A stretch of 64,000 bases of DNA from Gremmenia infestans (lineage: Eukaryota; Ascomycota; Leotiomycetes; Helotiales; Hamatocanthoscyphaceae): the NCBI GenBank assembly GCA_032629725.1, contig JAFEVB010000004.1, positions 248,001 to 312,000 of the forward strand. The letters run 5' to 3'. Positions within the stretch are counted from its first letter, which is position 1; every line of letters begins with the position of its first letter. Made by a program: the position numbers and the translations under genes. Under the pieces are notes generated by a model. That model ran no database searches, was not told where the DNA came from, and saw nothing but the letters and a program-made list of their open reading frames with translations. This document shows, piece after piece, positions 46,653 to 59,859 of this stretch.

Positions 46653-49600
46653 GGGAGCATGATGAGAGGGTTGGATGTTGCTATGTGGTTATGGACTTGG
46701 ATGCTGAGCATGGGGTTCTACGACGTTTGGAACTGGGTGTGACCGCCAGAAAAACAAAAGGGGAGATGGGGAGAGTGGATGAAATTGATGGAACGCGAGA
46801 GAGATACCCCTGCTCGGAACTGAGCAACACTACCGCTCTTTTTGATATTCCTTTCTTAATTTAAGCAGCCTGTAATGGTAATGAATCACATCTTTTCGAT
46901 TGTGGTTTTCCCAAGGCATGCTTTAATGCCTGATTGGGGCTGGCAGCATTTGTAATACTGGCAGACTTTTTGGGACATATATCTCTTTTGTTAGTATTGG
47001 ATATGGAATGAAAAGCTGGGACTTGTTTTCTGTCCTAGCAAGTATAAGCGGACATATATGGACTGACTGAGACTGTTGATAAGAATAGTGAAATGGTTTT
47101 ATTTATCGTCTGAAAAGCAATAACAATCAAGTTCGAGTATCAACATCTAGTGATATAAGGGCATCTGTCGGAGGTAAATAAACCCCTCTTTCCTGTAGAA
47201 CCAAATTTCTTTCAAAACCTATCTATCCTCTTTAAAAAATAATCTCAGACAGATAGACGTCCAGGTTTCAGATCTGGACCCCTAAAGTATAAAGTGAACC
47301 GTCACATTCCTTATGCAAGCCCAGATATCTCGACCTATCAAGCTTCCGCCGCCACGTGAGACCCCTGCAATGCAATAGCTGAAGCGTTTCGGCCCGCTAA
47401 CGTCATTTATCACTTTTATAGTTCCAAATAAACTTCACTTTACTTAGCCTTGATACTTTATTGGTAATATTATATCACTCCTATAAACTATATAAGCTAG
47501 CATAAGTCTTAAGGGCCCTGCTCTGAGAGCGTTAGAGCCTATATATAGCTGATGAAGCTAAGTAGTTTAGGCCATACAGTGATATATATGTAGATAGGGA
47601 AGAGCACTAACATATTCGAAACATACCTAGGTAGGAATCCTGCATCTCCATTGCTATAAACCCAAAAGAGATGGAATATCATTTTGATCAACAATAGGAG
47701 ATGTCCAGAAATTATGTCTGAACTATGGCTTTTAGGTAATAGACAAATCACGAATCACAAATATAGGAAAGAGGGTCGACTTTATCCAGAGGAAGTTCGT
47801 TATTAGAAACTTCAATTCATTAACTATCGATGCTTGAAGAAATGGTGTGGGAATGAACGAAACGACCTGTGGTGGATGTTTGCTGTCAAGGAGGTACTTG
47901 CTGTCATTACTTATATTTGTTCGGTGGGTATGATTTTCTGCACCCTGTAGAGCTTCATGGCCGAGACTTACGAGGGTCTTGGGTTAATAAGGTCATCCGA
48001 TGCACCGCAATATGTGATTCTTTTTTAGCTTTTATTATTTCGTTGTATTTGGATAATTGGAGTAAGCACGATTGTTGAAAGAACAATCGAAAGAAGGGTC
48101 TGGTTAAATACCTGCGGATATAAATCTTCAAGTGAGGGTTAGGCTCGTGTTCTTGGTTAGTCATTGCAGTGAATACATGAATCACTTAGCCCCCGTTGAA
48201 TAATTTTGCATGTCAGTGCTATTCACTATAAAAACACTGGTGAACGCTCACAATTGCCCCGCATCAAGAACTCAATTCCGTCTCTGGACAACAGTTTAGG
48301 CGTAACGACGATACGCAAAACACTGGTAGAGGTATAAGAGGAACTGAAATTCCAGCCGGCTCCAAGCAAGTCCTGATTTGTCAGGGTTGTAGGCCCCAAA
48401 GGGAGCGGTCTCAGTGTAGTGGGCGTAGAAGTGAATGAACACGACTGAACGGAAAGGGGTAATGACAGCAAGCTCATTCATGACTGCAGTTTCGAACTTT
48501 ACAGCAAGATATATACTTACTATCATTCTACTTTTTATCTCAAGCAAGCAAGACGTCGAAGTCTATCCTGGCGAGGGTACAGAAAACACATTCAACATCA
48601 GTGAAGACGTGGATGGCGTAAAGGGGTAGCGGTAGCCCTCAGAGATGAGCACTTGTTGGATCCCATGAATGGCATAGCAGTAGTTTTAAGGGATGCACTC
48701 TTGGTTGTAGATGCAGATGGTTTGACTGAGTCTGTCTTGCCATCGGCACTTGCTGGCGATGATGGTGCGTCAATTCCCGGGTTCTTGATATATCTTTGGG
48801 AAGACAGAGGACGCGAACCGTAACAAGAAAGCTTGTTGAAGCCATAAATCTTATTTTAATGAACTTTGCTTGATGCTCTACATGATGGTGCCCAGGCAAG
48901 CTGGCAGTGTGGAAGACCTATCTGGGATTGTGGTGTCGCATTTGGTGATGTTTTTCAAGCAGCAGGCAAATAGACTTGATTATGAGCTCTCATTTTACGC
49001 TCAATAGTACGTGACCCCTGACCAAGTGTAAATTTAAGAACAAAGTTGGACGTGAGCGCTGTGCTATTCGAAGAAGCTTACTGGGGTGGCAGAAATGTCA
49101 AAACTGAGCAGTAAGGTCTCGTGTCTTGAGACGAGCACTAGGGATGCAGCACTTATTGATCGGGATTCTGAACAGCGAGATAAGACATAGAGTAGACAGT
49201 TGCAAGAAGTATTTACTTGCAAGGGGCCGGGTGGAATAGCAACTTCTTGTTCTCCCTGAAGAATGGAGTATTGCGCCTCACTTGAATGAAAATGTGATGT
49301 GGTGTTTGGCTTGAAGGGAAGATGCTTTGTGAAACGTGACTTGGTGTTCTAGCGCGATGAGGTAGCTTAGTCATCGAGCTCAAGCTCCACACCAGCCACT
49401 CCTTCCACCATCTCCATGCGAGGAGATGCATCAACCTTCCAAACACCGCAGACAAAGCTTCTAGTATTCCATCAAAATCCTCGACAGACGACTGCGACCC
49501 TTCGAAGTCTGTCCCTTTGGGTGACGTACTCGCACAAAATATTACCGCTCTTTAAATTCCCAGAAATCATATATCTTCATGTTCTTCACATCTTAAGCAG

Positions 49601-49680
49601 TTCCAGTCCTGCGACACCTGGTTCAAATACCCCTCTCTTACTTTGGTTCAACTATCAAGGCCACCTTTCAACCAGATAAG
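46653..49680. other. 3 kb region without a supported gene
   Basis: Very AT-rich between 47400 and 47800. On the minus strand at 48226-48900 there are several short frames with splice-like signals that might belong to an unrecognised gene, but no domain or consistent exon set could be built. Confidence 0.4.
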
Positions 49681-51503
49681 ATGTCTTACCGGGTCGGTAA
49701 GTTGAGCATTTGCATCATATCTCAGTTTTCACACGTGATGGTCTCTTCTCTGTCACCGAAGGCGTTCTATACTTCTAGTACTATACCAGCGCTAATCATC
49801 CTATAGAAACTGCAACTACGGGCCGAGCAACATGTGTAGCCACCGAGTGCAAGAAGAACGGCGTCAAGATTGAGAAGGATGATCTTCGCTTCGGTGTGTG
49901 GGTTGAAATCAATGGCAATGGTAGTTTCAGATGGAAACACTGGTAGGTACTCATGATTCTTCCTTTGTAGTCGAGGCATATACTTGTCATCTGGAACTCA
50001 TGAGTGGCGGCTGATTTATGGGTTTTAAGGGGCTGTGTCACTGGAGCTCAGATCCAGAACATGAGAGAGAAGCTGGAAGACCCCGATGATCCGGGCACCT
50101 ACCGCTGGGATTTCCTGGATGGATATGACAGTGGTGAGAAGAACAGTATTGACAGGTTTCCGGATTTGCAGGAGAAGGTTCGACGTGTCATTACTCAGGG
50201 CTTCATCGACCCCGAAGATTTCAATGGTGACCCTGAGATGAACGTTCTCGGAGAGAAAGGACTACGCACTCCCGCATCTAAGGCAAAAGCTAGGGCAGAT
50301 AAGAAGAAGCAAGAAGAAGAAGATAATGAGTCACCCGAAGCAGAAAAGACGCCTAAGAAGACGGCTTCAAAAAAGCGTGCTAAGGGTGGTGATGAGAGTG
50401 ACGCTGAGGAGAAGCCTGCCAAGAAGAAGCGTACTACGATGGCGAAGAAGGAAGAGACCAGTGACGAGGAAGCCAAACCAGTCAAGAAGACCAGAGCTAA
50501 GAAGGTGAAAAAGGAAGAGGGCAGTGATGAGGAAGCCAAGCCAGTAAAGTTCAGAGCTAAGAAGGTGAAAAAGGAAGAGGATAGTGATGAGGAAGTTAAG
50601 CCAATCAAGAAGTCCAGAGCTAAGAATGTCAAGAAGGAAGAAGACGAAGAGGTGAGAGTGCATTCCTTCCGAAACTCGTTCAACTTTCATTGACCATCAA
50701 CTAATAATTTCATGTGTAGGAGGATGAATTATCCAAGCCTGCTCCTCCAGCCAAGAAACCCAGGGCAAAGAAAGTCAAGAAAGAGGAAGATGTCGACATG
50801 GTCAAAAATGAAGCCGACTCTGACACGCCTGCTGTTCCTGCACCAAAGAAGCGCGCGCCCCGCGGAAAGAAAGCCGTCAAAGAGGAGGAAGTTGACGAGC
50901 AAATTGGGGAAGCGATCGAGCCAGTCAAGCCCAAGGCTCCAGCTAAGAAAGGTCGTAAGAGGGCCGTCAAAGACGAACCTTCTGAGGATGTCGTCATGAC
51001 TGGCGCTGAGTCTTCCGCTGTTGCTGAAGGATCGACCCTTCCAACTGAGCTTGATTCTTCCCTTGGTGTCAAGGGTGAACGTTCTCATGCGGTTGACCTT
51101 CCTTCTGCTGCTCCAGCTGTCGATGATATTGTCACCCAGATCGCAACCCTGAAAAAGCTAAAGTTCAACGACTCCCTTCTTTCAACTGGAAGAGAGCTGG
51201 GACCTGATGATGAGACGATGATCCCCGGCATCAAAGATTTCGATCTTCGGACCATGTTTGCTGACAGTGTCAATGACGGTGAGATTGAGGATGACCAAAT
51301 CTTGGCATTCCTCGAGAGGAAGAGAGATGAGTTGGTTGCGGAGCTGGAATCGAAGACAACGAAGCCAAAGAAGGGAGGTCGTGGCAAGAAAGGGTAATTT
51401 GATCTCCCATTGCGATAATACGTCTTCTCACTAATAAAACAATAGTACTGCTGCCGCTTCATCTACTGGCACTTCTCGCAAACGCACTACTTCGAAGGCC
51501 TAG
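49681..51503 (+). CDS. PARP-type zinc-finger protein with Lys/Glu repeat region
   Basis: Five exons (49681-49696, 49807-49942, 50030-50651, 50720-51393, 51446-51503) encode 501 aa. The first exon holds only MSYRV and one base. Residues 5-95 form a PARP-type zinc finger: TTGRATCVATECKKNGVKIEKDDLRFGVWV, FRWKHWGCVTGAQI, with the C-x-x-x-x-C and H-x-x-C ligand pattern, and DGYDSGEKNSIDRFPDLQEKV closing the fold. Such fingers bind DNA strand breaks. There is no ADP-ribosyltransferase domain. Residues 110-390 are basic/acidic with repeats of a KKTRAKKVKKEE-SDEEAKPV unit. A folded-looking segment (VTQIATLKKLKFNDSLLSTGREL) comes near the end. The protein is probably nuclear and chromatin-bound. Confidence 0.85.
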
Positions 51504-52183
51504 ATCTCTTATCCGAGCCTCAGCGAAGAACAACAGTGTCAAATTCTCTCGCTCGAGAGCATTCTCTTGAACGACTTTTTTACTTACCAAATATTGATTG
51601 TACACTTTTTTGCTCCTAGTCCCTTCGCTCCCCTTCACACACATCTAGCGTAGCACGGTGTTCGGCGTTCCATACCACGGTTTTCATCACAGAGCACCCG
51701 CGAAATCCTCGATCGAGGCACAAGCTCGAAAAGCGTTGCGGTTATAATTTGCTTTGATCTGATTTCTTTCTTTGTCTTACAATACGCATTTGCTAAGGAA
51801 AGGATTTGTACGGCACAAAATAGCTACGGTTTACTGTCTCGGCAGAGATGGCTGGGTGGACATTGTATTGCAAATAGCTTGATTGGTAAAGGGGTGAATA
51901 ATAATAGACTTGCTTATTTTTTCTTGCCAGCCGCACTAGTAATCCAACAACTGGTATACACCCCCCTCTAAGTCTGTTTGCCACAACACGGCTACCCTAG
52001 GTATCTATGAGATAGCTAGCGGATTCCCTCTGTCTCTTCTCCCCTCTCATTCCTCACTCACCTCGTCCTTTCACCTATGCCGACTCTAATTTTGTTTGAG
52101 AGGAGTAGCAATTTCATTTGTAGAAGCAAGGTATGTATATATACTAGCCTAACTCCCACCATCATATCTTACCCAGTGATCTA
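51504..52183. other. convergent intergenic region
   Basis: Lies between the 3' ends of the PARP-finger and phosphofructokinase genes; T-rich, no gene. Confidence 0.5.
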
Positions 52184-54687
52184 CTAGATTAACCCCCTCT
52201 TCCTATCCTTAGCCTTCCAGCCTTTTAGCGAACTCTCTGGCCTCGGGACCTCGGGCCGGCCACTCAGTATATCAACAATATGTTTCAGCTCAACCCAGAA
52301 CTCATCCTTCGGTCTGCGATTCGGCCAATCCGTTTCCTTCTCTTCGACTTCTTTCATCGGGGAAAAGACTACGCTGGCGCCTTTGATACCGATAACGGTA
52401 CAGGTCTGTGGATCTTTGAGAATCGTGGCGTCGGAGCGGTCTTCGTAGTTTTCGAGATGCTCGATACATTTTATAGCCAGACGCACAGCACGTGTGCGGT
52501 CCATGGGTGAGGGCGTGCCACCCTGCTGGACATGTCCTGGAATCGAGTCTCGGGATTCAAATCGCTCATGTGCTTCTTCGCGAATCATGTCTGCGATGAG
52601 CTTGGCGTTGTAGACTTTGCTCGCTTTCTCGTTGATGAGGATCAGGCGGCCAGCGCGGGATTGGCCGGAGTCTTGTTGGAAGGCTTTCTTGAGGTGTGCG
52701 ATGTCGGCGGCGAGCATGGCGATGCTGATACCTTCTTCGGGGGTGTAGACAGCTACAGCGCCGACGGCTAGACCAGCCAGTGTAGCGACGTAACCCGAGC
52801 GGCCTCCTTGGGTTTCGATTACGAAGACGCGGCGGCGGGAGGCGGAGGCGGATTGTTTAATGGTGTCGCAGTAGCGGACGAGTTCATTGAGGCACGTGTC
52901 GGAACCGATACTGTATTCAGTTCCGGGGACGTTGTTGGATATTGTAGCCGGGAGGAGAGTCATGGGGATGCAGAGAGATGAGTACTTTTCTTGTGCTTGA
53001 CGGAGTTGAGATAGTGATTGGAATGCTTCAAAGCCGCCTATGATGAAAAGTCCATCGAATTTGTGTTTCGCGAAAAGAGAGGCAATGTGTTCCATGCCGG
53101 ACTCGCCGGGAGTCTCACGGTTCATTCCAATCTCGGAACCGCCTTTGCTTGCCCAGCCATCGACCTCGAGCCAGTCGAACTCCCTGACTGCTCCGACAGG
53201 TTGATCATCATGATGACGAGCGAGCCCAGCAAAGCCGTTATGAATGGCAATTGGCGTATGGCCACGAGTGAAGCAGTATGCTACTGCAGCGCGGGTTGCA
53301 GCATTTACACCACCAGCAGGAGCACCAACGTGAATGATGGCGATTCTCATACGCTGTGACAGGTTAGAAGTGCATTAGGAAAGAGGTGGAAATCTGCAGA
53401 TCCAGAGTGAAACTTACTCTGCGAGAAGGAAGCTTCATAGATTGGTTTAATTGGGTTGCTGTTGTAGTCATGTATGAGTTATACATATCGGAGAACTCGG
53501 TGTCTCTCAGCTTCATCGCCCGGTCAAAATCTCTAGCTTCAATAGCTTTAGAGACCTCCTTAGTGTCCAAGACAGCCTGTACAAGCGGCTTTCGAGTAAT
53601 CTTGTTTTCATTGATGGCAATGAAAGGGGTTGGTGTTTCTGGTGTGGCGTCGAGCACAGCATTGACAGCTTCTACGCCTTGTAATGTTGCGAGCTGCCGA
53701 TCATAGGCACATGCTGAACCACCCCGTTGTACATGTCCAAGGGTTGTAATTCGAGTATCTAAAGCGAGGCCGTCCTTGTCTGCGAGAAGATCCTTGATCA
53801 TTTCGGGGGATATCTTGTTCCCATCCTGGTCAGCAGCACCCTCAGCGACAATGACAATTGTCTTCCTTTTCCCAATCTTTCGGTGCTGTTAGAGTGTTAG
53901 TAGAAGATCACCAGATAAATCACATTGACCTTGCCTGCGCCACGATTGTGCACATCTCTTCTCTCCAATTCTCGGCTCTAGGTTTCTCGGGAATGAAGAC
54001 GAAATCCGCACCCGTTGCAACTCCGGCCATGAGAGCCAACCAACCACAATGTCTACCCATAACCTCAATGACAAAGGCCCGAGAATGTGATGAGGCCGTG
54101 GCTTCGATGTAGTCAACTAACTCACAGATTCGACCTAATGCCGAGAAGCATCCAATTGTAGCATCTGTCCCGGACATGTCGTTATCGATTGAGCCAACAA
54201 GACCAACAATGTTGAGATGTTTGAATGGTTCGATTTGCTCCGCGGTCAATTGCTTGGTATCGACCAGTTCCTTGATCAAGCTGGGCCATTCCGCACGAAA
54301 CTTGTCAGCTCCGGTCAAGGAACCATCACCACCGCAGATGATCAGAGCATCGATGCCGTTCAAAACCATGTTCTTGGCAGCAGTCAATCTTCCGGGACGT
54401 TCGTAAAAGGCCATACACCTCGCTGTGCCAATCAATGTTCCGCCTTCAGAGAGCCAGCCTCGGACTTGTTCCCAGTCGAACTTGCGTATGAAACTGCCGC
54501 CCTGGACCAGACCTTCGTAGCCTTCGTAGATACAATAGGCCTCGCAGCCTTTCTCAAGTGCCATTCGGACCACAGCTCTGATAGCTGCATTCATACCTGG
54601 AGCGTCCCCCCCGCTGGTCATCATAGCAATTCGACGGAGCTTCCCCTCGAGGGGAGGGGGAGGGTTTGCGGGATGTGGTGGTGCCAT
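52184..54687 (-). CDS. PFK1: ATP-dependent 6-phosphofructokinase
   Basis: Exons 54687-53935, 53885-53418 and 53353-52184 encode 796 aa, the two-lobed fungal type (about 780-800). The N-terminal lobe has MTSGGDAPGMNAAIRAVV, ICGGDGSLTGAD (ATP), SIDNDMSGTDATIGC (catalytic Asp) and EVMGRHCGWLAL (fructose 6-phosphate). The C-terminal lobe repeats the fold in altered form: VGAPAGGVNAATRA, FIIGGFEAF, TISNNVPGTEYSIGSDT and ETQGGRSGYVA. The catalytic Asp is replaced, as expected of the regulatory lobe that binds fructose 2,6-bisphosphate. It carries out the committed step of glycolysis in the cytosol. Intron 1 has a GC donor (cag|gcaagg), which is needed to keep HRKIGKRKTIVIVAEGA in frame. Whether it is the alpha or beta paralogue is not decided. 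Confidence 0.95.
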
Positions 54688-55462
54688 GGTGGTGGTGTTG
54701 ATGGTGGGGTGAGCTCTAGTGAGGGGTGAAGGAAGTGAAGATGAATATGGAGGAAGGTTTGAGTTTTAAGAATGGGGAGGGGCTTTGAGAAGGCCCGTTT
54801 ATGAAGAGAGAGAATGGGAATTACGTTACTTGTACAAGTAGGAAGTGAAATAAGGTATCTCACACGTGGTAAAAAATGGCCAGGTGCGGGATCTTAGGAA
54901 AGTGACGATATGGTGCAGAAAAAGACGAAGTTGTTGACAGGGTTAAATTGCTTATCGGCGCCGAAGTTATCGCAGCCTTCAATAATACCGAGTACCTATA
55001 CACCTGATACGGTGATTTTATAGCGCATGTGGGCGGGGGGGGGAGGGGAGGGACCTATCCCCTGCACGGCAAAGTCCCAGTGTATGCATACCCTAATTGG
55101 GCGCTGTCGTAGGGTAGCACTGGGCGCGCAGGTCACTAAAATTGGATTGGGTACCTGAGCCGCTGAACGCCGATTGACAGTCGCATCCCGGCCACCAAAA
55201 GTACTGTACAGAGGGTGACGACGTGACGAGAGCTGGGCTGAATCAGCGGTATTGAATCAAGTAGGTCCGCTGTATATCCTCACGACCCACGGCAACGACC
55301 GTATATTAGGTGGATGAGAGAGGGAGGGTTGCAACCTACTGTAGTAACTTTAGCTCCCTTGAATTGACGGCCAGCGACCAACAGCCTCAACTCGAGGCCG
55401 GAGACAGCGAGACACCTTCCAGCACTACTCCAGATTACTAGGTCGCGTCTCGAATAACAGCT
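54688..55462. other. divergent promoter between PFK and MED17 genes
   Basis: Carries a G-rich tract at 55027-55052 and several short GC-rich stretches, but no gene. Confidence 0.55.
55027..55052 (+). promoter_or_regulatory. potential G-quadruplex tract
   Basis: Four or more G runs of three or longer within 25 bases (pattern GGGCGGGGGGGGGAGGGGAGGG) on the plus strand. It could fold as a G-quadruplex in the shared PFK/MED17 promoter. Prediction only. Confidence 0.4.
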
Positions 55463-57579
55463 ATGGCTTCCATACCGAACGAATTTCCTATATCTCTGAA
55501 ATCATGGCCCTCTTCCAATAGCAACGACCCCACTTCCCTACCAACCCTCATTCAGCGCATCAACTTCGAACGAGGGGGCTTCCGAGATATCAGTGAGGAG
55601 AGTCTGCGCCAGGAAATTGCCGAATCAGAGGCAGAGAGTAGCAATGGCGAAGATGATGGCTCGAGTGAGGAGGAAGAGGGGGATGAGGATGCTGACCGGA
55701 TGAAGGAGCTCATGACAGCCAGAGATGAAATGCTGGTCCAGCTCGAGTACGTTTTATCACGGCGCAGAATATGCATCTGCTAACAATGCAGGGCTGCTCA
55801 TCATGGCGCGGCATTCGCTCTAGACTTCGTATCCCTCCTGCTTTCGAAAGATACCCCGGTTCAAGCTGGCTTGTCCATGACGCCCCAGCTAAGGGAGATG
55901 GTGGGAACAGGCACACTGGGGGCGGATAAGATACAAGCTTCCCGAGTTACGGATACCCAGAAGGAGAACAACAGGCGTGTTGCCAAAGGGTGGAAGATAC
56001 AGAACCTCAATAAGACCGTGGATACCATTCTCGAATCGGCCACGAGGCTAGAAAAGGAAATGGAGACGGAAACAAAGTACTGGGAGCAAGTTCTTGCTGT
56101 CAGTGAAAATGGATGGGCTGTGTGCCGATTGCCACATGAGAAGCATACTTTGGGAGTGAGATTTGGGTTTTTAGAGGGTTTGTAGTACCCTTTCCTAGAA
56201 TATACTGAATGCTAACAAAAACAGCGGCACCAGCCTTCAGGAACCAAAGTCTAGCAGCTCTACGGAGAAACCAAGATGGGTCAATATCCCTAGATCAAGG
56301 AGTTACGAGCACCGAGCCACAATGCGTGCGGGTGCGTGTCCAAGTAAACGGCATAAACACTGGATTATCGACAATCCCAAGGCCTGTGCCCGGAGATGGT
56401 CCTATAGAATCTCTAATACTCCAAGCACGAAATACCATCTTCTCTACCGAGCTTTGGCAAGAGCTCAGCCGCGAATCAAGAACACTTGGCGCGTTTAATG
56501 TGAGGTATAAAGGGGACACTCTCACGTTTCCTCTTGACTCTGAGAGGACTATATTGCTTGATCCGGTTATTTTGGGCGACTCGGCTCCTTCACCACCCGG
56601 CCCTGATGACTCTACTGCAGAAGGGATTGCTATAGCCCTCAACCTCCTATTATTTTACTCACACAGGCAAAACCATCGTCGAAGGACACAAATCCCAGCC
56701 CCAATCTCGGCCGCAAAACGCCCAAATCCACCCTACAACGTGTTACGTTCCTTGATTACACGGCACCGCCACCAACAAACCATTACATCCCTCCACAATA
56801 TCCTCGCGCCTCTGTGCGCGATGCTGAAATCTGCATCGTTAACCCCAACACCATCGTATACCATAATCCACTCCCCCTCCCAACCACCACCTTTCGCAAA
56901 CTTCTCACTCGCAGAACGCACCATCTTCTCCCTAACTGAACGTTTAGAATCCATAGCGACTTTGAAACTAACACCAGACACAACCCTCACCATAACCTCC
57001 CGCACCTCACAATTCCCAGTCGCGGGCACATCATTCGGTCTCTCCCTCAATCAAGAGTCAGAGCTCAATGCCACATGCGTCGCCCCTCCAGCAATAGCCG
57101 ACGTGAAAGGCGTAGAAGATTACGTATTCTTCGCTACGTCCTGCGCTCTCGCATCGCTCTTCATATCTCCTGATGGCGATGACTCCAGCTGGATAGGTAC
57201 AGCGCAGCCTAACGTCTTGCGGAAGCTTTTCCAAGGAGGCCAAGCCAAACAGCTCGTCTTCAATGTCTCGCGCATGAAGACTGGGACGAAAGGTGTGAAG
57301 GGGAATTGCAGCCTTAGTGTGGCATGGGAATGGATGCGGCATGATAGCTGGAGTGTAGGCAGCGAGAATGCGATGAAGCATAGGGAAGCGAATGAGTTTG
57401 GGGAGAAGAGGGAGGAGCAGGGGGTTTATGAGTGGAAACATGTAGCCGGTTGGGATGACGGGGAGGGGCAGGTTATGAAAGGGCTGGAGGGGGTGGTTAC
57501 GGATGCGGGGAGGGAAGAGGCTGATGGGGCGAGGTTGAGGCAGAAGAGTGGCAGGGTCCAGGCTTTCAAGGGGAATTAA
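55463..57579 (+). CDS. MED17: Mediator of RNA polymerase II transcription subunit 17
   Basis: Exons 55463-55746, 55792-56177 and 56225-57579 encode 674 aa. Family hallmarks: ERGGFRDISEESLRQEIAES at the N-terminus, an acidic stretch, MTARDEMLVQLEAAHHGAAFALDFVSLLLSKDTPVQAG, GTLGADKIQASR, VAKGWKIQNLNKTVDTILESATRLEKEMETETKYWEQVLAV, and GWAVCRLPHEKHTLGVRFGFLE running into APAFRNQSLAALRRNQDG. MED17 (Srb4) is the central scaffold of the Mediator head module and contacts RNA polymerase II. The C-terminal half is less conserved. Introns are 45-47 bp and all phases agree. Confidence 0.92.
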
Positions 57580-57968
57580 AGGATCTCTTCCTGCTCGAAG
57601 ATGGAACATTGTGGGCAGATTATGAATCAAAAGCATCTTGTTGTATTATCGTAGCCCATTTTAATGATTGCTGTGTCTGGTGCACTTCGGATGAAAGCTT
57701 GTTTGGGCTTGAAGTCAGCGATATTGAGTGAGAGTTTGTCAAACTAGATGATCTCAAGAGGTAGGCGAAAAGGGGTCACCCTCACTAGTCGATCTCGCTT
57801 GCCAAACATGGGATCCAACCCAACCAACCTCGTCAAGCCAAGCCATGTCCGCTCCGAACTACACCATTTCATCGCACGCTCAAACAACTTAGCAAACCGT
57901 CACCTTTTGCATAAGACTCTAAGCCAGAGACTTTAATCTGATTATTCGTGAGAAAAAAGAGTTTCAGC
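57580..57968. other. intergenic region upstream of ISN1
   Basis: 3' region of MED17 and promoter of ISN1; no gene. Confidence 0.5.
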
Positions 57969-59859
57969 ATGACTACTCGCTACCGCGTCGAATGTAAGCC
58001 GGGCCTAGCTACTATCCCCAGTCTCTCGATGGTATTAGGTGCAATGCTAACAGCCAGATATAGACGCACTGAAAACCCATCGACGGGATCAGTTTATAGG
58101 TACTTCCTCTCGTCCCAGTCTACTAGACCTCACTTCTCTTACCTCGTCCCTGTCCAATTCCCTGCCGTGCCTTGCCCCGCCCCCACGGCTCTCCCTACAT
58201 TTCATCCCATGTCAACCTGCATTTTCTCATATTATAGAGAGATGCTAACACAAAACAGAATGGGTCAAAGGCCTTCTTGCCGTCCCATTCGTCCTCCACT
58301 CTCAGCCTACAGGCGTTTTTGAGACACGGACCAATAGCGTCAAGATGATGGCCGCTGAAGCGCATAGACGATACTGGGAAATCATGAGGGATGTAGAAGT
58401 GATGATTGACGATCATAGTGAGTACAATGTCTCGACCTCTCAGAAACATTATCATCGGGCTAATCTTTTTCAGTTGCCCACCAAGAAGTTAACCTGCACG
58501 GACAATCAAAGCTAAAGTTGTTAGTCCCGAGTATAGGAACTTTCTTCACGAGACTGCCATTGGCCGATGCCTTTATCTATCAGGACAAGAAGCGGTTCAT
58601 CTCGTCGAGACGTTTTGTTCCGCCTAGTTTTAATGATGTGAGGTTGATTCTCAACACCGCGCAGTTGATGGGTGTTACGGCTGCGGGGCCGGTGGATTTG
58701 GCTACATTTGATGGTGACGTTACTTTGTAAAGCCATCAATTCTTTCATTTTGATGAAAGCTATATTAATACAGGTTAGATACGATGATGGCCAGAGCCTG
58801 GAATCTAGCAACCCTGTGATTGAGAGGATCCTATGTGAGTTTCACGTGACTGGATGAGCAGACTTACTCTTTCTGATATGAGATGAATAGATTTGATGAG
58901 TAAGGATACGAAAATTGGAATCGTGACTGCGGCTGGCTACACAGAGGCCGAGAGATACTATGGGCGACTACATGGGCTGCTCAACGCTGTGAAGGCGTCT
59001 ACGATACTTTCGCCTGCTCAGAAGCAAAATCTCATAATAATGGGTCAGTATACTCCTCTCAATAGTGCTTTTCTTGATATCATCCAGCTGACTATCCCAT
59101 AGGTGGCGAATCAAACTTCCTGTTTACCTACTCAGAAACCTCTCCCTTCCTCCTCTCCCACCTCCCCCGGCGTAGCTGTAAGAACAACATGGATCCTATT
59201 TTTTTCCCATTCAGCATGTCTCGAGAGCTTGCGGTCATGCTTCCAGATCAAATGCTCTTAGATTTTCTCGCAGCTGCCGAGACATTGCTGCGTTCCTCCG
59301 GATTAGAATTAAAGCTGACTTCCCGCTCTTCGCAGGGATCCTACCTAGCATGTCGACCTGGACACAACCCACCATTACCGACCTTCTAGACCTCGCCGAA
59401 TCCTCCCTCCGAGAATGCGTAGCCAACCTCTCCCTCCCTGCCACCATTCTCCGCAAAGAGCGAGCAGTAGGCATCATCCCTTCCATACCCGGCTACAAAT
59501 TCGCGCGAGAATCATTAGAGGAAACGGTATTGGTTGTGCAGAAAAAGCTGGAGATGAGTGCAGTAGGGCGAATGTTGCCGTTTTGTGCCTTTAATGGTGG
59601 CAATGATGTTTTTGTCGACATTGGGGATAAGAGTTGGGGGGTGCTGGTTTGTCAGGAGTATTTTGGTGGGGTTAAGGGGGGAAGGATTGGGGGCGAGAGG
59701 ACGTTACATGTTGGGGATCAATTTTTGAGTGCGGGGAGCAATGATTTCAAGGCCCGTGTGGTGGGAACAACGGCTTGGATTGCGAGTCCTGGGGAGACGG
59801 TTGAATTGTTAGACGAGTTGAAGGGGTTGATTGAGAGGAAGGAGGTAGATGGCGTGTAG
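57969..59859 (+). CDS. ISN1: IMP-specific 5'-nucleotidase 1
   Basis: Eight exons (57969-57993, 58064-58099, 58259-58417, 58474-58726, 58779-58834, 58891-59043, 59103-59177, 59336-59859) splice to 426 aa, near the family's usual length. Junctions alternate without a phase error. Recognisable blocks: TTRYRVEYALKTHRRDQFIEWVKGLLAVPFVLH at the N-terminus, KLLVPSIGTFFTRLPLADAF, FVPPSFNDVRLILNTAQLM, LATFDGDVTLYDDGQSL (HAD motif I, D-x-D), GIVTAAGYTEAERYYGRLHGLL, IMGGESNFLF, RKERAVGIIP, CAFNGGNDVFVDIGDKSWGV and LHVGDQFLSAGSNDFKAR. It dephosphorylates IMP to inosine in purine metabolism. Intron 7 is long for this locus (158 bp). Confidence 0.93.

Noticed and set aside
48226..48900. Possible multi-exon gene on the minus strand
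   Set aside because: Short frames and splice-like sites exist, but no consistent exon chain or known domain.
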